A stretch of DNA of 64,000 nucleotides from Ophioceras dolichostomum (lineage: Eukaryota; Ascomycota; Sordariomycetes; Magnaporthales; Ophioceraceae), in contig PYST01000026.1 in the NCBI GenBank assembly GCA_003049485.1, positions 62,001 through 126,000 of the forward strand. Reading direction: 5' to 3'. Below, in pieces: positions 21,900-33,989 of this stretch. The notes under the pieces are model-generated. The model did no database searches, was not told the origin of the DNA, and was given only the letters and a program-made list of their open reading frames with translations. Each line of letters starts with the position of its first letter. Positions within the stretch are counted from its first letter, which is position 1. The position numbers and the translations under genes were made by a program.

Positions 21900-23789
21900 A
21901 TGGCGCCGGTCGTGACGGCCGTTCAACCGGGTCTCCCGGCGGCCGCCAAGATCAAGCGTCCCCCTCCTCCCGTCATACAGACAAACGGCGCGACTTCATT
22001 AGCGTCCTCCTCGCCTTCGCCGTCGGTTACGAACAAGCGCCCGCAATCTAGCACCAAACAAACCCCGAGTTCGGCGGTCTCGAACGGTACTGGTCCGTCC
22101 AATCGTCGGCCTAGCACGCAGCGACGAGATGGCGCCAATGGCCCGGCCGGGAACCGGACCTCGAAGAACAGCGCTGGGTTGAGGTCGGCGAGCATCACGG
22201 GCGAGTTTGCAGTAATTCCAGTGCCCGAGCCGCGTCCGTATAGTAAGTTCGCCTCTGCCGCCGCGACCACCGTCACACCCTTATCCCTTACCCTTGTTAG
22301 ATAGAGCCTATCAGAACCTCCTGCTGATATATATGCATGCTCTTAACACACAACAGTCGTGAATGACCGATACATCCTCAAAAAGTTCGCCGGGATGCCT
22401 CCATCACTTATTGTTCACTTGCACCCCACACACTTCCGATTCGACATGCAGGACTCGATATTCCAGTACAAGTCTCCGATGCGGATATTCCTCGATCACC
22501 TTCGGTCCCGGACTGTACCGCACGACTTGCTCGAATATCTGACACAGGGCGGCGTGCCTTTCTATGACGGTTGTCTGATCGTCCAAGTGCACGACCACAA
22601 GTCGGTTGCCGAGACCCAGTCCAAGGAGACTCGCCCGACTTCGTCGTCCAACAACGCCGCCGTCCCCTTCTCCATACACAACTACAATCCTTATATCACA
22701 CCTTCGTCATACGCGCCGTACCCGAAAGACGACCTCAGCGCTGCAAATGGTAGCGGCCCCACCAGCAATGACGGGAAGGAAAAGTCTGCAGACGAGGGCG
22801 ACAAGGAGAACGAGGATCTGCCCACTCCTACTCCAACCACAAATGGACTACCCGAGCCTCCAAAGTCCAAACCCCCGCCTAAGCCAAAGATCCGCACCAT
22901 CGTCCTCCACCCCACCCAGCAGAGCTTCCATATGGACCTGGCCCTCAAGGCTTTGACGCCGCGGAACGCTGGAGATGGCCGACAAGATGGGGCGTCTGGA
23001 ATTCTCCCACCCTCAACCCCAATCACCGCCGTTCCGCCAACCCCAGTCGCCGGCTCAATGCCACCCCCTGCAAAGAAGCAGAAGCGGGAGCGCATGGAGC
23101 TGGATGCGTCAAATATGTACGCTGCCGAAGCCGAAATCCTACTAGCGACAACTGCGGAGCTCGACCTCGAGCCGACCAAGAACGCTTTGGAAACAATACG
23201 GAAGCTAGAAGCACAGGCGCATCCCAGTCACTCGCACGATCCGCCGCAGCCCAAGACCCGGAAAAGGACGGTTGCGGAGATGGAGGCGGACGAAGCGGCG
23301 GCAGCCGAGCGGGAACGCTATATGCTCTCCCTCGACGAGCGCCTGCATTCTCGGGCCAACGGCAACTCCGGCGCCAACGGAGGAGGCGACGCCGAGGCCC
23401 AGGCTGCTGCGATCACCTTCGAGCCCAGGTTCGAGCGGTTCAAGCTTATCGCTGACATTAAGCGGGAGCACGCTGAGCGCAAGGAGCAGGAAAAAATCAA
23501 ACAGGTCGAGAACGAACGCAGACTCCAGCAGCAGAAACAGGAGGCTGCGCAGCAGGCCGCTCTTCAGGCCCAGGCTCAAGCACAAGCTCAGGCACAAGCA
23601 CAAGCACAGGCACAGGCTCAGGCACAGGCTCAAGCCCAGGCCCAGGCTCAGGCCCAGGCTCAGGCCCAGGCTCAGGCCCAGGCTCAGGCTCAAGCCCAGG
23701 CAAAGCAGGAGCAAGAGCTTCAGGAGAGATTGCGGCGGGAACAGGCTGCTCGCGAGCTGCAACAACAACAGCAAAAACAAAAACAGCAA

Positions 23790-23846
<57 letters not shown>

Positions 23847-25484
23847 CAACAACAGCAACAACAACAACAGCAGCAGCAGCAGCAGCAACAGGCCCGACAA
23901 GAAGCTCAACGGCGTGCTATGGCTACACAGCAGTCGCAGACTCAAGCGCAGGTCCAGGCTCAAAATCAAGCTCAGGCCCAGGCTCAGGCCAGCCAGGCGC
24001 AATCCCCGCCGAACACAGCAGCTATGACGCAGACGCCACATGCGCATCCGCCCCAGAACGGCGTCATGCCCAACGGAATTCCCTCCCAAGCGGGCCCGCG
24101 ATTCGTTTCGCAGGCCCCCGTGTCGTCCCCTATCGTCCGTCAAAACACGCCGCAGAACATGTCCTCCCCCATGGTTCCTGGCGGTGTTCCCATGCAGGCT
24201 TCGAACTCCAACATGGGCGGCTCTGCTATGGGTAGCCCCCCGCGCCCTTCCTCGGTCGTCCAGCAAACGCACGCGCCTATGTCTGTGCCGATGACGGTGA
24301 GCATGTCGGCCCGCGGAAGCCAGCAGAGTCACCCATCGGGCACTCCTCGGATGCGAACTGCGACGCCGAATATGGCCCACGCCACGCCCAACCGGCCGCC
24401 GCCGCAGATGGTGCAGACACCGCGCATGACGCAGGCCAGCCCACCGCCGGGAATGCTGGCCCACAACGCGCAGCAGCAGCAAATGACACAGGCGATGCTG
24501 CTGAACAACCCCAACCTGCAGGGGCAGCTTCAGATGCAAGCGACTCAAATTGCCATGGCCCAACAACAGCAGCGCATGGCCCAGCAACAGATGCGCAACA
24601 GCGTCATGATGAACGGTGGCGCCGGCCCCGCAGGCATGATGAACGGCGTCGTCGTCGGCGGCAGGCCGCAGCCAGGCCTCCAGCAGGGTGGCCCACAGCA
24701 GCAGCTTACGCCACAGATGCAGCAGCAAATGCACCAGATGATGATGCGGAACCCCGGCGCTATGCAGAATTCTCCCATATTCCAGCAATACGCTGCGCAG
24801 CTTAACTCGCTGCAAGCACAGCAGCATCTGCAGATGCAGGCCGCCCAAGCCGCCGCCGCGGGCCAGCAGCCTCATCCTCAACAGCAGCAACACCAGGCCA
24901 TGATGAATGGCATGACCCCACAGCAGCAGATGGCCTTCATGCAAGCCCAAGCACAAGCCCAAGCGCAACACCATATGCAACAACAGCAGCAAATGCGCAT
25001 GCAGCTCCAAGCCCAGCAGCAACAGCAGCAAATAGCCGGGCAGCACCCGAACCCTCAGATGGCCGCTACCGCCGCAGCCGCCGCCGCCGCCCAGCAACAG
25101 CAGCAGCAACAGCAGCAGCAGCAGATGGCCGCCGCGCAACAGGTCGCCCAGCATACGATGCAGGAGCAGCAGGCGTTCGCCATGCAGCTCAACACGGTCT
25201 CGAAGAACCTGTTCCAGAAGATGCTGCCGAGGCTGCTCCAGAAGTACAAGGAGCAGGGGCAGGAGGTCCCGCACGAGATCCTCCAGACCTTTAAGAAATC
25301 TTGCATGGATCAGGCGCGGAGCATCGTGAGGGGGAGCTTCGCGGCGTCGCAGGGAGCGCAGCGCGCCCAGCAGGCCCAGCAGGCCCAGCAGCTTGCGCAG
25401 CAGCAGGCTGTGGCACAGCAGCAGCAGCAGCAGCAGCAGCAGCTTCAGCAGCAGCAGCAGCAGATGTTGCATCAGGGGATGTGA
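21900..25484 (+). CDS. SPT20: SAGA complex subunit Spt20
   Basis: Two exons, 21900-22242 and 22357-25484, give 1156 residues. Residues 1-113 are a Ser/Pro/Arg-rich leader. The Spt20 domain begins at the exon junction (PYIVNDRYILKKFAGMPPSL) and continues through LHPTHFRF, SPMRIFLDHLRSRTVP, HDLLEYLTQGGVPFYDGCL and, after a disordered insert, IRTIVLHPTQQSFHMDL. The rest is extremely biased: a Gln-Ala dipeptide run (23565-23703), a 44-codon glutamine run with two lysines (23760-23891), and many further Q and Q/M tracts. A more ordered C-terminal helix (KNLFQKMLPRLLQKYKEQGQ) follows at about residue 1065. Spt20 is a structural SAGA subunit needed for complex integrity and TBP recruitment in the nucleus. 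The long antisense leucine frame is a shadow of the CAG repeats. Confidence 0.94.
23565..23703 (+). repeat. Gln-Ala coding hexamer repeat in SPT20
   Basis: About 139 bases of degenerate CAGGCN/CAAGCN hexamers encode an uninterrupted Gln-Ala alternation. Synonymous third-base variation (cag/caa, gct/gca/gcc) shows it is an older repeat that is held at protein level or is diversifying slowly. Confidence 0.9.
23760..23891 (+). repeat. Polyglutamine CAG/CAA tract in SPT20
   Basis: A tract of 44 codons, all Gln except two Lys near its start, mixes CAG and CAA. The longest uninterrupted CAG run is in the middle (about 23799-23840). It is a site of probable length variation between strains. Confidence 0.93.
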
Positions 25485-27770
25485 GGAGTGGGTGCTCGAC
25501 TGGCTGCCGACGATAGGGCTACTTGCTACTACCTCGTTGCCGATGTTTTTCTCCTCTGCTGGCTCGCTCCATTCTTCACTCCTTACCCCGCTGTCGACTT
25601 GAGGGATGGGAAGAGGCTAGTGTTTATGCTTGATGGGTATGGTGTCTGCTGCTGGTGTGTCCGGTGGTAGTTATACCCCTCACTCGAACGACCGGTCCTA
25701 TATATATATCGGCTCCGAACCTAGCAACTTTCGAATCCTGTGAAACTTCCTTCACGATCATGAGCGAACTGTTCTTGGTTTAATCCGGTGTCGTTGAATT
25801 CCTCACACTGCTTTTATACACGGCGTTTCGACCTTGTTTTATTCACTTCTCGGTTTCTTCTTACCCCCTTTTTCCCCTTCTATCCTTCTTCTATACCGAT
25901 TTGATCTTACTTTTTTTTCCATTCTCCCCGTCGTAGGGTAGGTTCCGGCGCAAGATCAGAGAGACAACATAAAAATTTGGGCATGGCGGCTTTTTTCTCT
26001 CTTCTTTTTTCTTGTTGCAATATTTATTTTTCTGGGCTGTTTGGTCTGTTTCGCATTTCTTTGTTCATTATCTCTCTCTGTCTGCTCGTGGCCATTGGGG
26101 CTGGGGCTGGTGACTCCGGATATTTTTGGCTGGAAGGAAAGGGGTGGTCGGGGGTCTGGCGCGGGCTTGGGTTCCCGTGGTGTGTTATGAGAACAGGAGT
26201 GACCAGGACTCCTCCTCGGTAGTTCCCATTGAAGGTTTCGTCTCTCTCCCGTGTTTCTCTCACACTCATATAATCTCTTCTGCCTCTCTCTCCCTCCTTT
26301 CTTACGAGGAGTTTCCCGCGCGCATCTGTTTTATATCCTTAGGATCCACGAAACGAGTGGCCTTCTCCATCATATTTGCCACTTATTTCTCTCGGTGTTT
26401 GCGTGTTGTGTTATGTTTCTCTCCTATCTCTGACTCCTTGCGCTTTGCTAGTGAGGGAACAGAATCCTTGTGCTCTTGGTTTTGTTTCCCAGCTTCACTG
26501 TTAGTGATGATCATGAGTTCGCCTTTTGGGTTTCCTGCGCTTCTACCTTCTGCCTACAGACAAAGCAACAGACTGGCTAGTACTCTTTGAATGTGCGAGC
26601 TTGTCAACCCCATTTCGTCAGTTTTCCATCTATTCCATGCCCGAGTTTCTGCCGACCTATGATGTCGAATCGCTTTGGAGATGGTGGGAGAGGAACAACG
26701 AAGAGCTGATGTGTTATGTACGTATTCCGCCGTACCTATGGATGGATGGATGGATGGATGGATGGATGATGGATGATGGATGAATGTTGAAGAGTTGTAT
26801 TTATGTCCTTTGCGCGTATTACAACTTCAGTCTCGGATTCAAATGTGTTTGTGCAACTCTTACCATCGGAATATCGAAATTCGTTTGCTTGTTTGCCCCT
26901 TTTGCTCGAATGAGCCGGCTGATGATGACTTAACTGTCAGAGTGATTATGTGGGCCCCACTACACCCAATCGGTAGCCCGGACAATTCGGAAGCACAAGC
27001 ACGGGCACTAAGGTATGACGGAAGTTCGAACGACGCCTTGGCATGGATTTCGCGAAGAATCCGGGGGAACTTTGTTGGAGTCGATGCGTCGTCCCGTCCG
27101 TACCTTGAGGCCGCTGTGGTTCTCTCAACGCAACGCCAGCACCAGCCAGCTTCTTCTATCGTTGACGTTTCCATAACTCTCTGTTGTACACTTCGCTGTA
27201 ACCCAGGTACTGCAACCCAGGTGCTATACCTTCGGTGCCTGACACCACTAATCATTAGCGTGGATCAGCTGCTCGTCCACGCATAGCTCTTGGTCATCGG
27301 GGCACGACGGTGGTTGAGCACACGCGACTCCGCCTCTCCAAACTTGAACTCACTTCCACCTCGACAGCCTCCGCTGCTTTTTTGGCGACCAACGTACAAG
27401 CCTTTTTGCTTCTCTTTTGGTCCAAGCTGCCGGCAGCTGCTCCTTTCGCCTTTGCCAGTAGCTGCATTGTTGCATTTACCACTTCCTTCATCTCAGCAAA
27501 CCTACACCCAGATACATCTAGTAAATACCTGTTCGCTTGGGAAGACGACCAAGTACGACCGCGCCATCGCCGCCGCCCGGCATGCAGCTTTTGCCGCGCC
27601 CAAAGTCTCCTCTATCCTATACTTCCACTCAGATGTATTCCTCCACTTGTCCATTATCATCGCCGCCGTCAACGTCACCAGAATCCGCAGCAATGCAATC
27701 ACCACAGACGACACCACCGGGCCGACGTAGCCAGAGGAACCCTCGGGAAAGACGGACACGAGCGACAAGG
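25485..27770. other. Intergenic: SPT20 3' UTR and ATG27 promoter/leader
   Basis: A 2.3-kb tandem spacer. T-rich 3' UTR-like sequence runs to about 26600, including a TATATATATA run near 25700. A GATG tetranucleotide microsatellite lies at 26739-26784. The segment before the ATG at 27771 is C-rich with an upstream frame of no protein character. No gene was found. Confidence 0.5.
26739..26784. repeat. GATG microsatellite
   Basis: About ten tandem GATG/ATGG units, interrupted by two GATGAT variants, lie in the SPT20-ATG27 spacer. Confidence 0.9.
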
Positions 27771-29272
27771 ATGGCGTCACCTGCAACAAAGGCGGCCCTC
27801 CTGCTCCCGTTGTTGATGGCCCAGTCGGCGGCGACGATGCTCGACTGCAAGCGCGTACAGACGGACGGGCACCAGTTCGACTTCAGTGCCCTCTCTGGCC
27901 CGCACTCGGTCTTCACGAGCGTCTACCACCCGCCACGGTTCACGAATGTGACGTACACGCTCGACATCTGCCAGCCTCTTAAGCGGAAGGACGACGTCAA
28001 AACGGGAGACGAGTGTCCGAACGGCTCATGGGGTAGGTGCTCTCCATTTTCCTCTCGGTTTAGATGCTTAGAGCGTTCGCGCCGTCTTGGGCTCACGGAA
28101 AGGGGTTGGTCCCGTGCGCATTCATATACACCTCTCCTTGCAATTCTTGGGAGAGGGATGTCTCGTGGAGAGCCACGCGCACGCAATGAAAGGAAGGAGG
28201 CCACGAGTTTTCCATTCTCCATCCCCGGCCTGCCGAGCGAGCCCTCGGTTAGCTAAGAGACTTGGTCATACCAAACCCTCTGGAGGACACATCTTTTGAC
28301 TAACAGCCAACTCCAACCCACCCATCCACCCAAACCACACAACAGTCTGCGGGATCCAACACATCGAAGACACAGAAAAGGGCACGGACACGCTGGGCGA
28401 CGTGCGCCCCATCGCCGGCACGTTCAACGGACCGGGGTCGCTGGAGCACGTCGCCACGCGGCTGAGCACGTCGGACAGCGACAAGGACAAGGGCAAGGTG
28501 GGCGTCCGCCTGCTGATGCAGGGCGGGAAGTACGAGAACAAGAAGCAGAAAGCCATCATCGAGCTGCTGTGCAACCCGGAGGTCGAGGGCACCGAGGGCG
28601 AGTGGAGGCCCGAGGACTTTGCGACGATGCCGACGGCCACCGCCACGGCCGGCGCGACGGGCCAGGCGACGGCGACGGCGACGCCGGCGGTGCTGGAGGC
28701 GAGGGAGGAGGGAGGAGAAGGTGGCGACGGTAGTGGTGGTGCTGGTGACGCCAGCCCGGTGCAAAAGCAGCTGAAGAAGCCGAACGCGGCGCTGATCTGG
28801 GACAGCTTCGGCCCGTCGGAGGAGGACCCCAACGGCAGTGAGGTGCTGAAGCTCACCTGGTACACCAAGCACGCGTGCGAGACTAGCTCTGGCGGCGGTG
28901 GTGGCGGGGGTGACGAGAGCAAACACTGGGGGTTCTTCACATGGCTGATCATCATGTGAGCTTTTTTTTTTTTCTTTTTCTTTTTGTTTCTTTTCTTTCT
29001 CCCCTTGCCCCCATGATTCCTCCCCCATCTCGCTACCTACTCCTAAACTAATGCCTGCTCTTAAATCACTTTCAAGTGTCTTCCTCGGCGCGGCTTCGTA
29101 TCTCATCTTCGGCTCCTGGCTTAACTACAACCGTTACGGCGCCCGCGGCTGGGACCTCCTCCCGCACGGCGACACCATCCGCGACATCCCCTATCTCCTG
29201 CAGGACTGGACCAGGAGGCTCATCAACACACTGCAGGGAAGCGGGAGTAGGGGAGGCTATAGCGCAGTTTAA
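27771..29272 (+). CDS. ATG27: Autophagy-related protein 27
   Basis: Three exons, 27771-28032, 28346-28955 and 29077-29272, give 355 residues. A signal peptide (KAALLLPLLMAQSAATM) leads into a lumenal mannose-6-phosphate-receptor-like domain with paired cysteines (LDC, LDICQPL, DECPNGSWGVCGI, ELLCNPE, KHACE). Then come one transmembrane segment (FFTWLIIIVFLGAASYLIF) and a cytosolic tail with NYNRYGARGWDLLPHGD, which is characteristic of Atg27. The protein ends in YSAV, the same C-terminal tyrosine sorting motif known in yeast Atg27. Atg27 is a type I membrane protein cycling between Golgi, endosomes and vacuole, supporting Atg9 vesicle supply. A Gly/Thr/Ala-rich insert of about 45 residues in the lumenal domain is not conserved. 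The alternative upstream frame start has no ATG. Confidence 0.95.
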
Positions 29273-30072
29273 GTCGCGGTTCTTGGCCTCCAGGCGCTGC
29301 TGGTACGGACGGATGCGGGTCCGATATAGTTTGTGGTTTTCTTTCTCTCCCTCCCTCTCTCCTTTTTGCTTAGGTTTCTCTTGTGTCGATTTGTTGGCTT
29401 TTCTCAACCTTCCTCGACTTACATCTTTTTAACTCCACCCAGACTTGGCTCCCAACTTTCCACCTTCCACCTTGGAAGGTGATCATAAGTGGCGGGGGAC
29501 GTGGGAAGACAGATCGGATCAGATTAGGGTCAACCAGTATAGACAGACGGACACACGCTTGTTTTATTTCACAGTCTACCCGGAGCGGCAATATCACGCC
29601 ACTCTGTTCTCCCTGACGCTCACTCTCTTGTTCTTTCATTTCTTTCCTCTCTTTCTTAGTCGCATTCTCTTCTTTACGCATAGCTTCAGAGAGTTCGGGA
29701 AGGGCGTTCTCGGATTCCGGTTCGGAATGTTCGGTTCTCTTCTTGGGTCTTTGCCTCTTTACACTGCAGTCTTTTTATAGCTGGTAATTCATCGAGCAAA
29801 CCGTAGGGTGGAACAAAAAAAATCAAATAAAGCCCCGGTTCTCCGTTCTATTTTATTGACATGACTATGGTGAGAGCGTGGATCCTAGGAACGAGGCTCT
29901 CTCAGAGCAAAGTCAAGACACCCCCGTTCAACTCGACTCCAGAGCCCTCCCCGACCAGATCTCCGATTTTGCATCCAAATAGTTTGTATTAAAACGGAGA
30001 AGAGAAGAACAAAAATCCAATTAAACTCCCCAAAAAGGCATCCAAGCCGTCCGTTCACATTGAGCAAACCAC
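29273..30072. other. Intergenic between convergent ATG27 and GEN1 genes
   Basis: This 800-base convergent spacer is T-rich on the left and A-rich on the right, consistent with two facing 3' UTRs. No gene was found. Confidence 0.55.
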
Positions 30073-33000
30073 CTACGAATCGTCCCCAGTGAGGTCTAAT
30101 ATCGTGATATCGCTCCGCCGGAATATCCTGTGAATCTGTTCCCTCGCTTTCCGATCCCGGCTCTGGTTCCGGCTGCGGCCAGCACCAACCACGCCCTCGG
30201 CCCCCCTCGGCTTCTTCCCCTCAGCCGCCGATGCCGCCGCCTCGGCCTCCGGCTGCTCGCGCATGATGCGATCCGCCTCGGCACGCGTGACTTCTACCTC
30301 TCTAAAGTAGCCCACGGCGCCCTTCCAAGGCATGTAGAGCTTGGTGGTGGTGGTGGCGGCGGCGCTGCTCCTGCTCCTGCTCCTGCTCCCGGCGACGAGC
30401 GTCGTTGCTGCTGCCGCCGCATTGAGGGGTGGTGCGAGAACTGATGGCCGGTCTGGATCTTGCGACGCCTCTCGTGTCTCTTTCGCTGTTACGAAGCTGT
30501 CGTCCTCCTCATCCTCATCCTCGTCCTCGTCCTCGTTGTCGGAGGGATCGAAGGGAGAAAGCGGGGAGGTCGGATAGCTGGGTTGTGGTTGTGGGGTGTC
30601 TTTGAGCAGTGGAAAGGTCTCTGTCTCTTCTGCCTCGTCCACTCTCTCTTCCCCCTTCTCCTCTCTTGCCTCCTCCTTCTCCTCCCGCTGTTGCTGTTCC
30701 TGCTGTGGCGGCGACGGTGGAGGCTGAAAGGACGACGATGACATGGTCGGGCGGAGCGGACTTGAGTCTACGAGGTCGATAAAATTCAAGATAGACTGTT
30801 GCTGTTGTTGCTGCTGCTGCTGTTGCTGCTGCTGGCTTTGCCTCGTTGGATTCTTGGGCGCCCACCGACTCCTCCTGCCTCTGCTGTCCGCAGATGGGGA
30901 AGCGCGAGCAGTGGGAGCAGCCAAGTCAGTGTGGCTCGCAGAGGAAGAGGAGACGGGCGACCTGTGCTTGCGAAGACTGGCTGTTGGCGCGGGAGGCGAC
31001 GACGGCGGCGAAGATGCGAAGGGGTCGTCGTCGAACGAGTTCTCAGGCGGGGGCATCTGGCTGTGCTTTCGGAGATGAGGACGATGGGCTGGAGGAGGCG
31101 ACGGCGGAGCCGCGGCCGGGCTGGAGGAGATGAGGATGGGCTCTGGAGGAGTCGGGGAGCGCAGGGGAGAGTAGGTCGCATCCTTTGCTAAGGTACCAAT
31201 TGTGTCCCCGGCGGATTTGGTGATCCTTGGTGGACTGGCTTGTGAACTGGCAAGGGTCCAGGGGTTCGCGTTCTTGCCTGACCTGAGTGAGTGCGATGGC
31301 TGCAGTCGGCTGGTCCCTGCCGCAGATCTTGCTGGCCCTTTCCTGGCTCGCGGGACAGGCAGCGCCATTGAAGTGGCGGCGGTGCCCCGTGTAGTGCCTT
31401 TTGTAGGGGAGCCGTGATAACTCGGTATCGGGTCCGGGGTCGAGGTCGGGATTGCGGTTATCTCGGACTGCGAGGATCCGAAAGCCTCGCCGACCTCTTC
31501 TTTCGACGATGCAGTAGTACCCGTCTTGGTCACTGCAAGATACATATCCAGCGTCCTGCTGCCGGTCTCCGCCACCTTCTTAGTTGTTTTCCCAGCTTTG
31601 CTGGATTTTGAAGCGGCCTTCGCAGCCCTAGACTGACTTGCAAGCTCCTTCTCACGCTGTGACGCCGTCCAGTCTTCAACTGCCAGCGGCACGCCCATTT
31701 TTAGGATGGACTCCGGTATCCAGACCAAGTCGGGCTGTGACGGGTCGAACGCTTTCTTTGGAGCTCCGTCGCCGTTGCCGCCTTGGGTGCCCCCGATGTC
31801 GTCGAACTCGTCATCGCTGTTCAACGCGAGGCCCTCGCGGCCGTATGGATCTAGTATTTCGTCCTGCTCGCTGGCGAGATCGATATCGACGATGCTTGAG
31901 GGGACGAACGAGACGCGGAGTTCTGTGGTCGCATCTGTACTGAAGTGGGCGCGGCTTTTTGAGATTGCCTTGATAAGCGATGCCTCCCTCTCTTGCACTG
32001 CCGCAATGTAATCCTCATCGCTGCCGTTCGCCGACGATACGTGTCGCCCTCCTTTTTGCCCTTCCCCGTCCAGGCTGAAGGAAAGCAGCTTTTGGACTAG
32101 TAAACCGGGCGCCAGGACCCTGATGAATTTGATAGCGCCTATCCTATACGTCCAGTCGAAGGTTTCGGCCACGAATTCACGAAGCCCTACGACATCGACG
32201 GCAGTAGAAGCGGATTCTGAGAAGGACCGCTCCAGCTTTTCAAGAGTAGCCTCCTGCGAGACAACTGGGTGAGTGTAATACCTCAGCACTTCCAGATCCG
32301 GAAAGTCCTCGGGGATGGTCAGGGCCTTGTGCCGCGTCCTGAAGAAGCGGCTCTTGTTGTCGCGCAACTCCGACAGGAGGCTCTCCCTCCATTCGGCCAA
32401 CGCGGCGGATTCCGACCTCTTGATGCCGCACAGCGACTTCCCGAACCCTGCTCGTGCGGCCTCGCAGGCAACCTTGACGCCGCAGCCCGGGACGCCTTCG
32501 GGGATGTAGTCGCCGCCGCTCATCAGCGCCACGAGCACCATCCCCTCGCGGTCCAGGACCAGACCGCCCGAGTCGTACATGGACACGTGAGTGGGCGTCT
32601 TGCTGCCCTTGCTGCCCTTGCTGCCCTTGCTGCCCTTGCTGCCCTCGGTGGACCAGTTACGCAGCGTGCGCGAGCAGCCGAACATGATGGTGTCGACGTC
32701 CTCGCTGAGCACGGCGTCCACGATCCCCCTCCGCTGCAGAAGGGCGCACTCGGCCTCGGCCTCCCCCGGCGCGTCGTGCACCTGGAAGCCGAACAGTCGG
32801 ATCAGCCGCTTCGCCATGGCTGAGGCCGCCGAGGTGCCTTCGCCACGGGCCGATCGTTTGTTGCGTTTGAAGGCCGGCTTGTGCGGCCCGTCAAAGACGA
32901 AGATGGCCTGGATAGAGAGGCTCAGCAGTCGGGCAAGGCGGTAGAAGAGAGTGCGGATCGCAGGGTTTGAGCCCCCTGGTTGGATTTTGAGAGGTCAGCA

Positions 33001-33247
33001 GTGTCGCTTTGCTGAGAGCCTATGCTGCCCGCCCTTACCTCTGGCCGCCTGTACTTGGAACTGCCATATTGAGACATCAATGGCCAGCCTTAGCGGCCTA
33101 CCGGTCTCTTCCAGCTTCTCAACGGCAAGTTTGCAGAGCGAAATGCGGCTCCCGGGGCCGATTTCTCGGTATATCCTATCACGGCCTGATTAGAGCTCGG
33201 ATCAGACGCCGTGGAGTTGTAGCTTGAACTCACCCCTTGATGCCCAT
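30073..33247 (-). CDS. YEN1: Holliday junction resolvase GEN1/Yen1 (XPG/Rad2 family)
   Basis: Three exons on the minus strand, 33247-33234, 33175-33039 and 32975-30073, encode 1017 residues. The first exon has 14 bases (MGIK plus two bases). XPG-N begins MGIKGIYREIGPG, with the metal ligands D38 (LAIDVS) and D79 (VFDGP). XPG-I has HDAPGEAEAECA (E122, E124) and LSEDVDTIMFG (D143, D145); the helix-hairpin region follows (SGGDYIPEGVPGCGVKVA). The chromodomain-like region follows at about residues 380-480. The C-terminal half is disordered, with polyGln, acidic runs and many SP/TP sites, as expected for a CDK-regulated nuclease. GEN1/Yen1 cuts four-way junctions symmetrically late in the cell cycle. 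A (Gly-Ser-Lys)5 insert lies inside the nuclease core. Yeast YEN1 is used as the fungal symbol. Confidence 0.94.
32599..32643 (-). repeat. In-frame 9-bp minisatellite in the GEN1 nuclease domain
   Basis: Five identical copies of CTTGCTGCC on the plus strand read as GGCAGCAAG, i.e. Gly-Ser-Lys five times, in the gene. Unit identity at DNA level implies recent expansion. Confidence 0.95.
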
Positions 33248-33989
33248 AGTTGAAGCGAAGCCTAGGTGGACGATTACAGCAAAAGCAAAAGGAACGAAGC
33301 AATAGTGAAGAGAGAAAATAAGAAAAGAAATAATTATTAGAATACTGAAGAACACTCCATTCTGCAACTAGCCCCAAGCAACTTTTTGAGATGTGTGAGA
33401 GAGAGAAGAAGCCTTGTGAGCGTCTCGGTGTTGACCGTGTTGCCGTTTTAGGCAAGGTGCATTCGCCTTGGTTTCTACAGGGATCGCGAGACCGCCTGCG
33501 AAACCACGTGACACGCCTTGGACCCAATCCCGGTCACTCCTTTCATGATGCCTTTGTGAAGAGAACTTCATGTTCTGTATTCTCAACTCAAATAGTAAAA
33601 GTATTTCTGCATCTCCAAGGCACTGAGGCTCTGTGCATTATTGCCGAAAAGGAGAGTAAATGAAATGGCAGTGGGTTTATGACTTCGACAGCCCGATCCT
33701 GGTTCATTCATCCACCCATCCCATCATCCAGCTCTTCATCCCTTTCCTTCACAGGGCCGCTCCAAAGCAATTCACCTCTCCGGCTATTTATACGGACAGA
33801 CATTTCGCATTCACATCGGCTATCGATCTAGCCGGTTTATAATTAGGGTCTTTACTGCGCCCTTTCCTCGACGATTTGCCTTGTAAATCGCCAGCAGTGG
33901 GGTCGAACACCAGAGGCACTATACGACCAAGCCTAGCTAGGCACGCCTACCGGGCTACCTTGGTAGCTAGTTGGGCGTAGGCAGGCAAT
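33248..33989. promoter_or_regulatory. Bidirectional promoter region, GEN1/YEN1 (-) and Arp10/Arp11 (+)
   Basis: 742 bases separate the two divergent ATGs. The plus side shows a pyrimidine-rich stretch and TATTTATA-like sequence near 33786. GCTACCTTGGTAGC, an inverted-repeat motif, lies at about 33955-33968 close to the Arp start. No gene lies inside. Confidence 0.5.

Noticed and set aside
23205..25472. 755-codon minus-strand open frame, mostly leucine, opposite SPT20
   Set aside because: It is the antisense image of CAG/CAA repeats (CTG/TTG gives Leu); the plus strand encodes the conserved Spt20 domain.
27290..27816. Frames upstream of ATG27 (146 and 168 codons)
   Set aside because: They lie in the C-rich leader and show no motif; the signal peptide of ATG27 fixes the true start at 27771.
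28300..29106. 268-codon minus-strand frame opposite ATG27
   Set aside because: It crosses an intron of ATG27 and has only Arg/Leu-rich low-complexity content.
33880..33950. Minus-strand GTTCGACCC resembling a tRNA B box
   Set aside because: Flanking stems do not pair and no A box is at the right distance.
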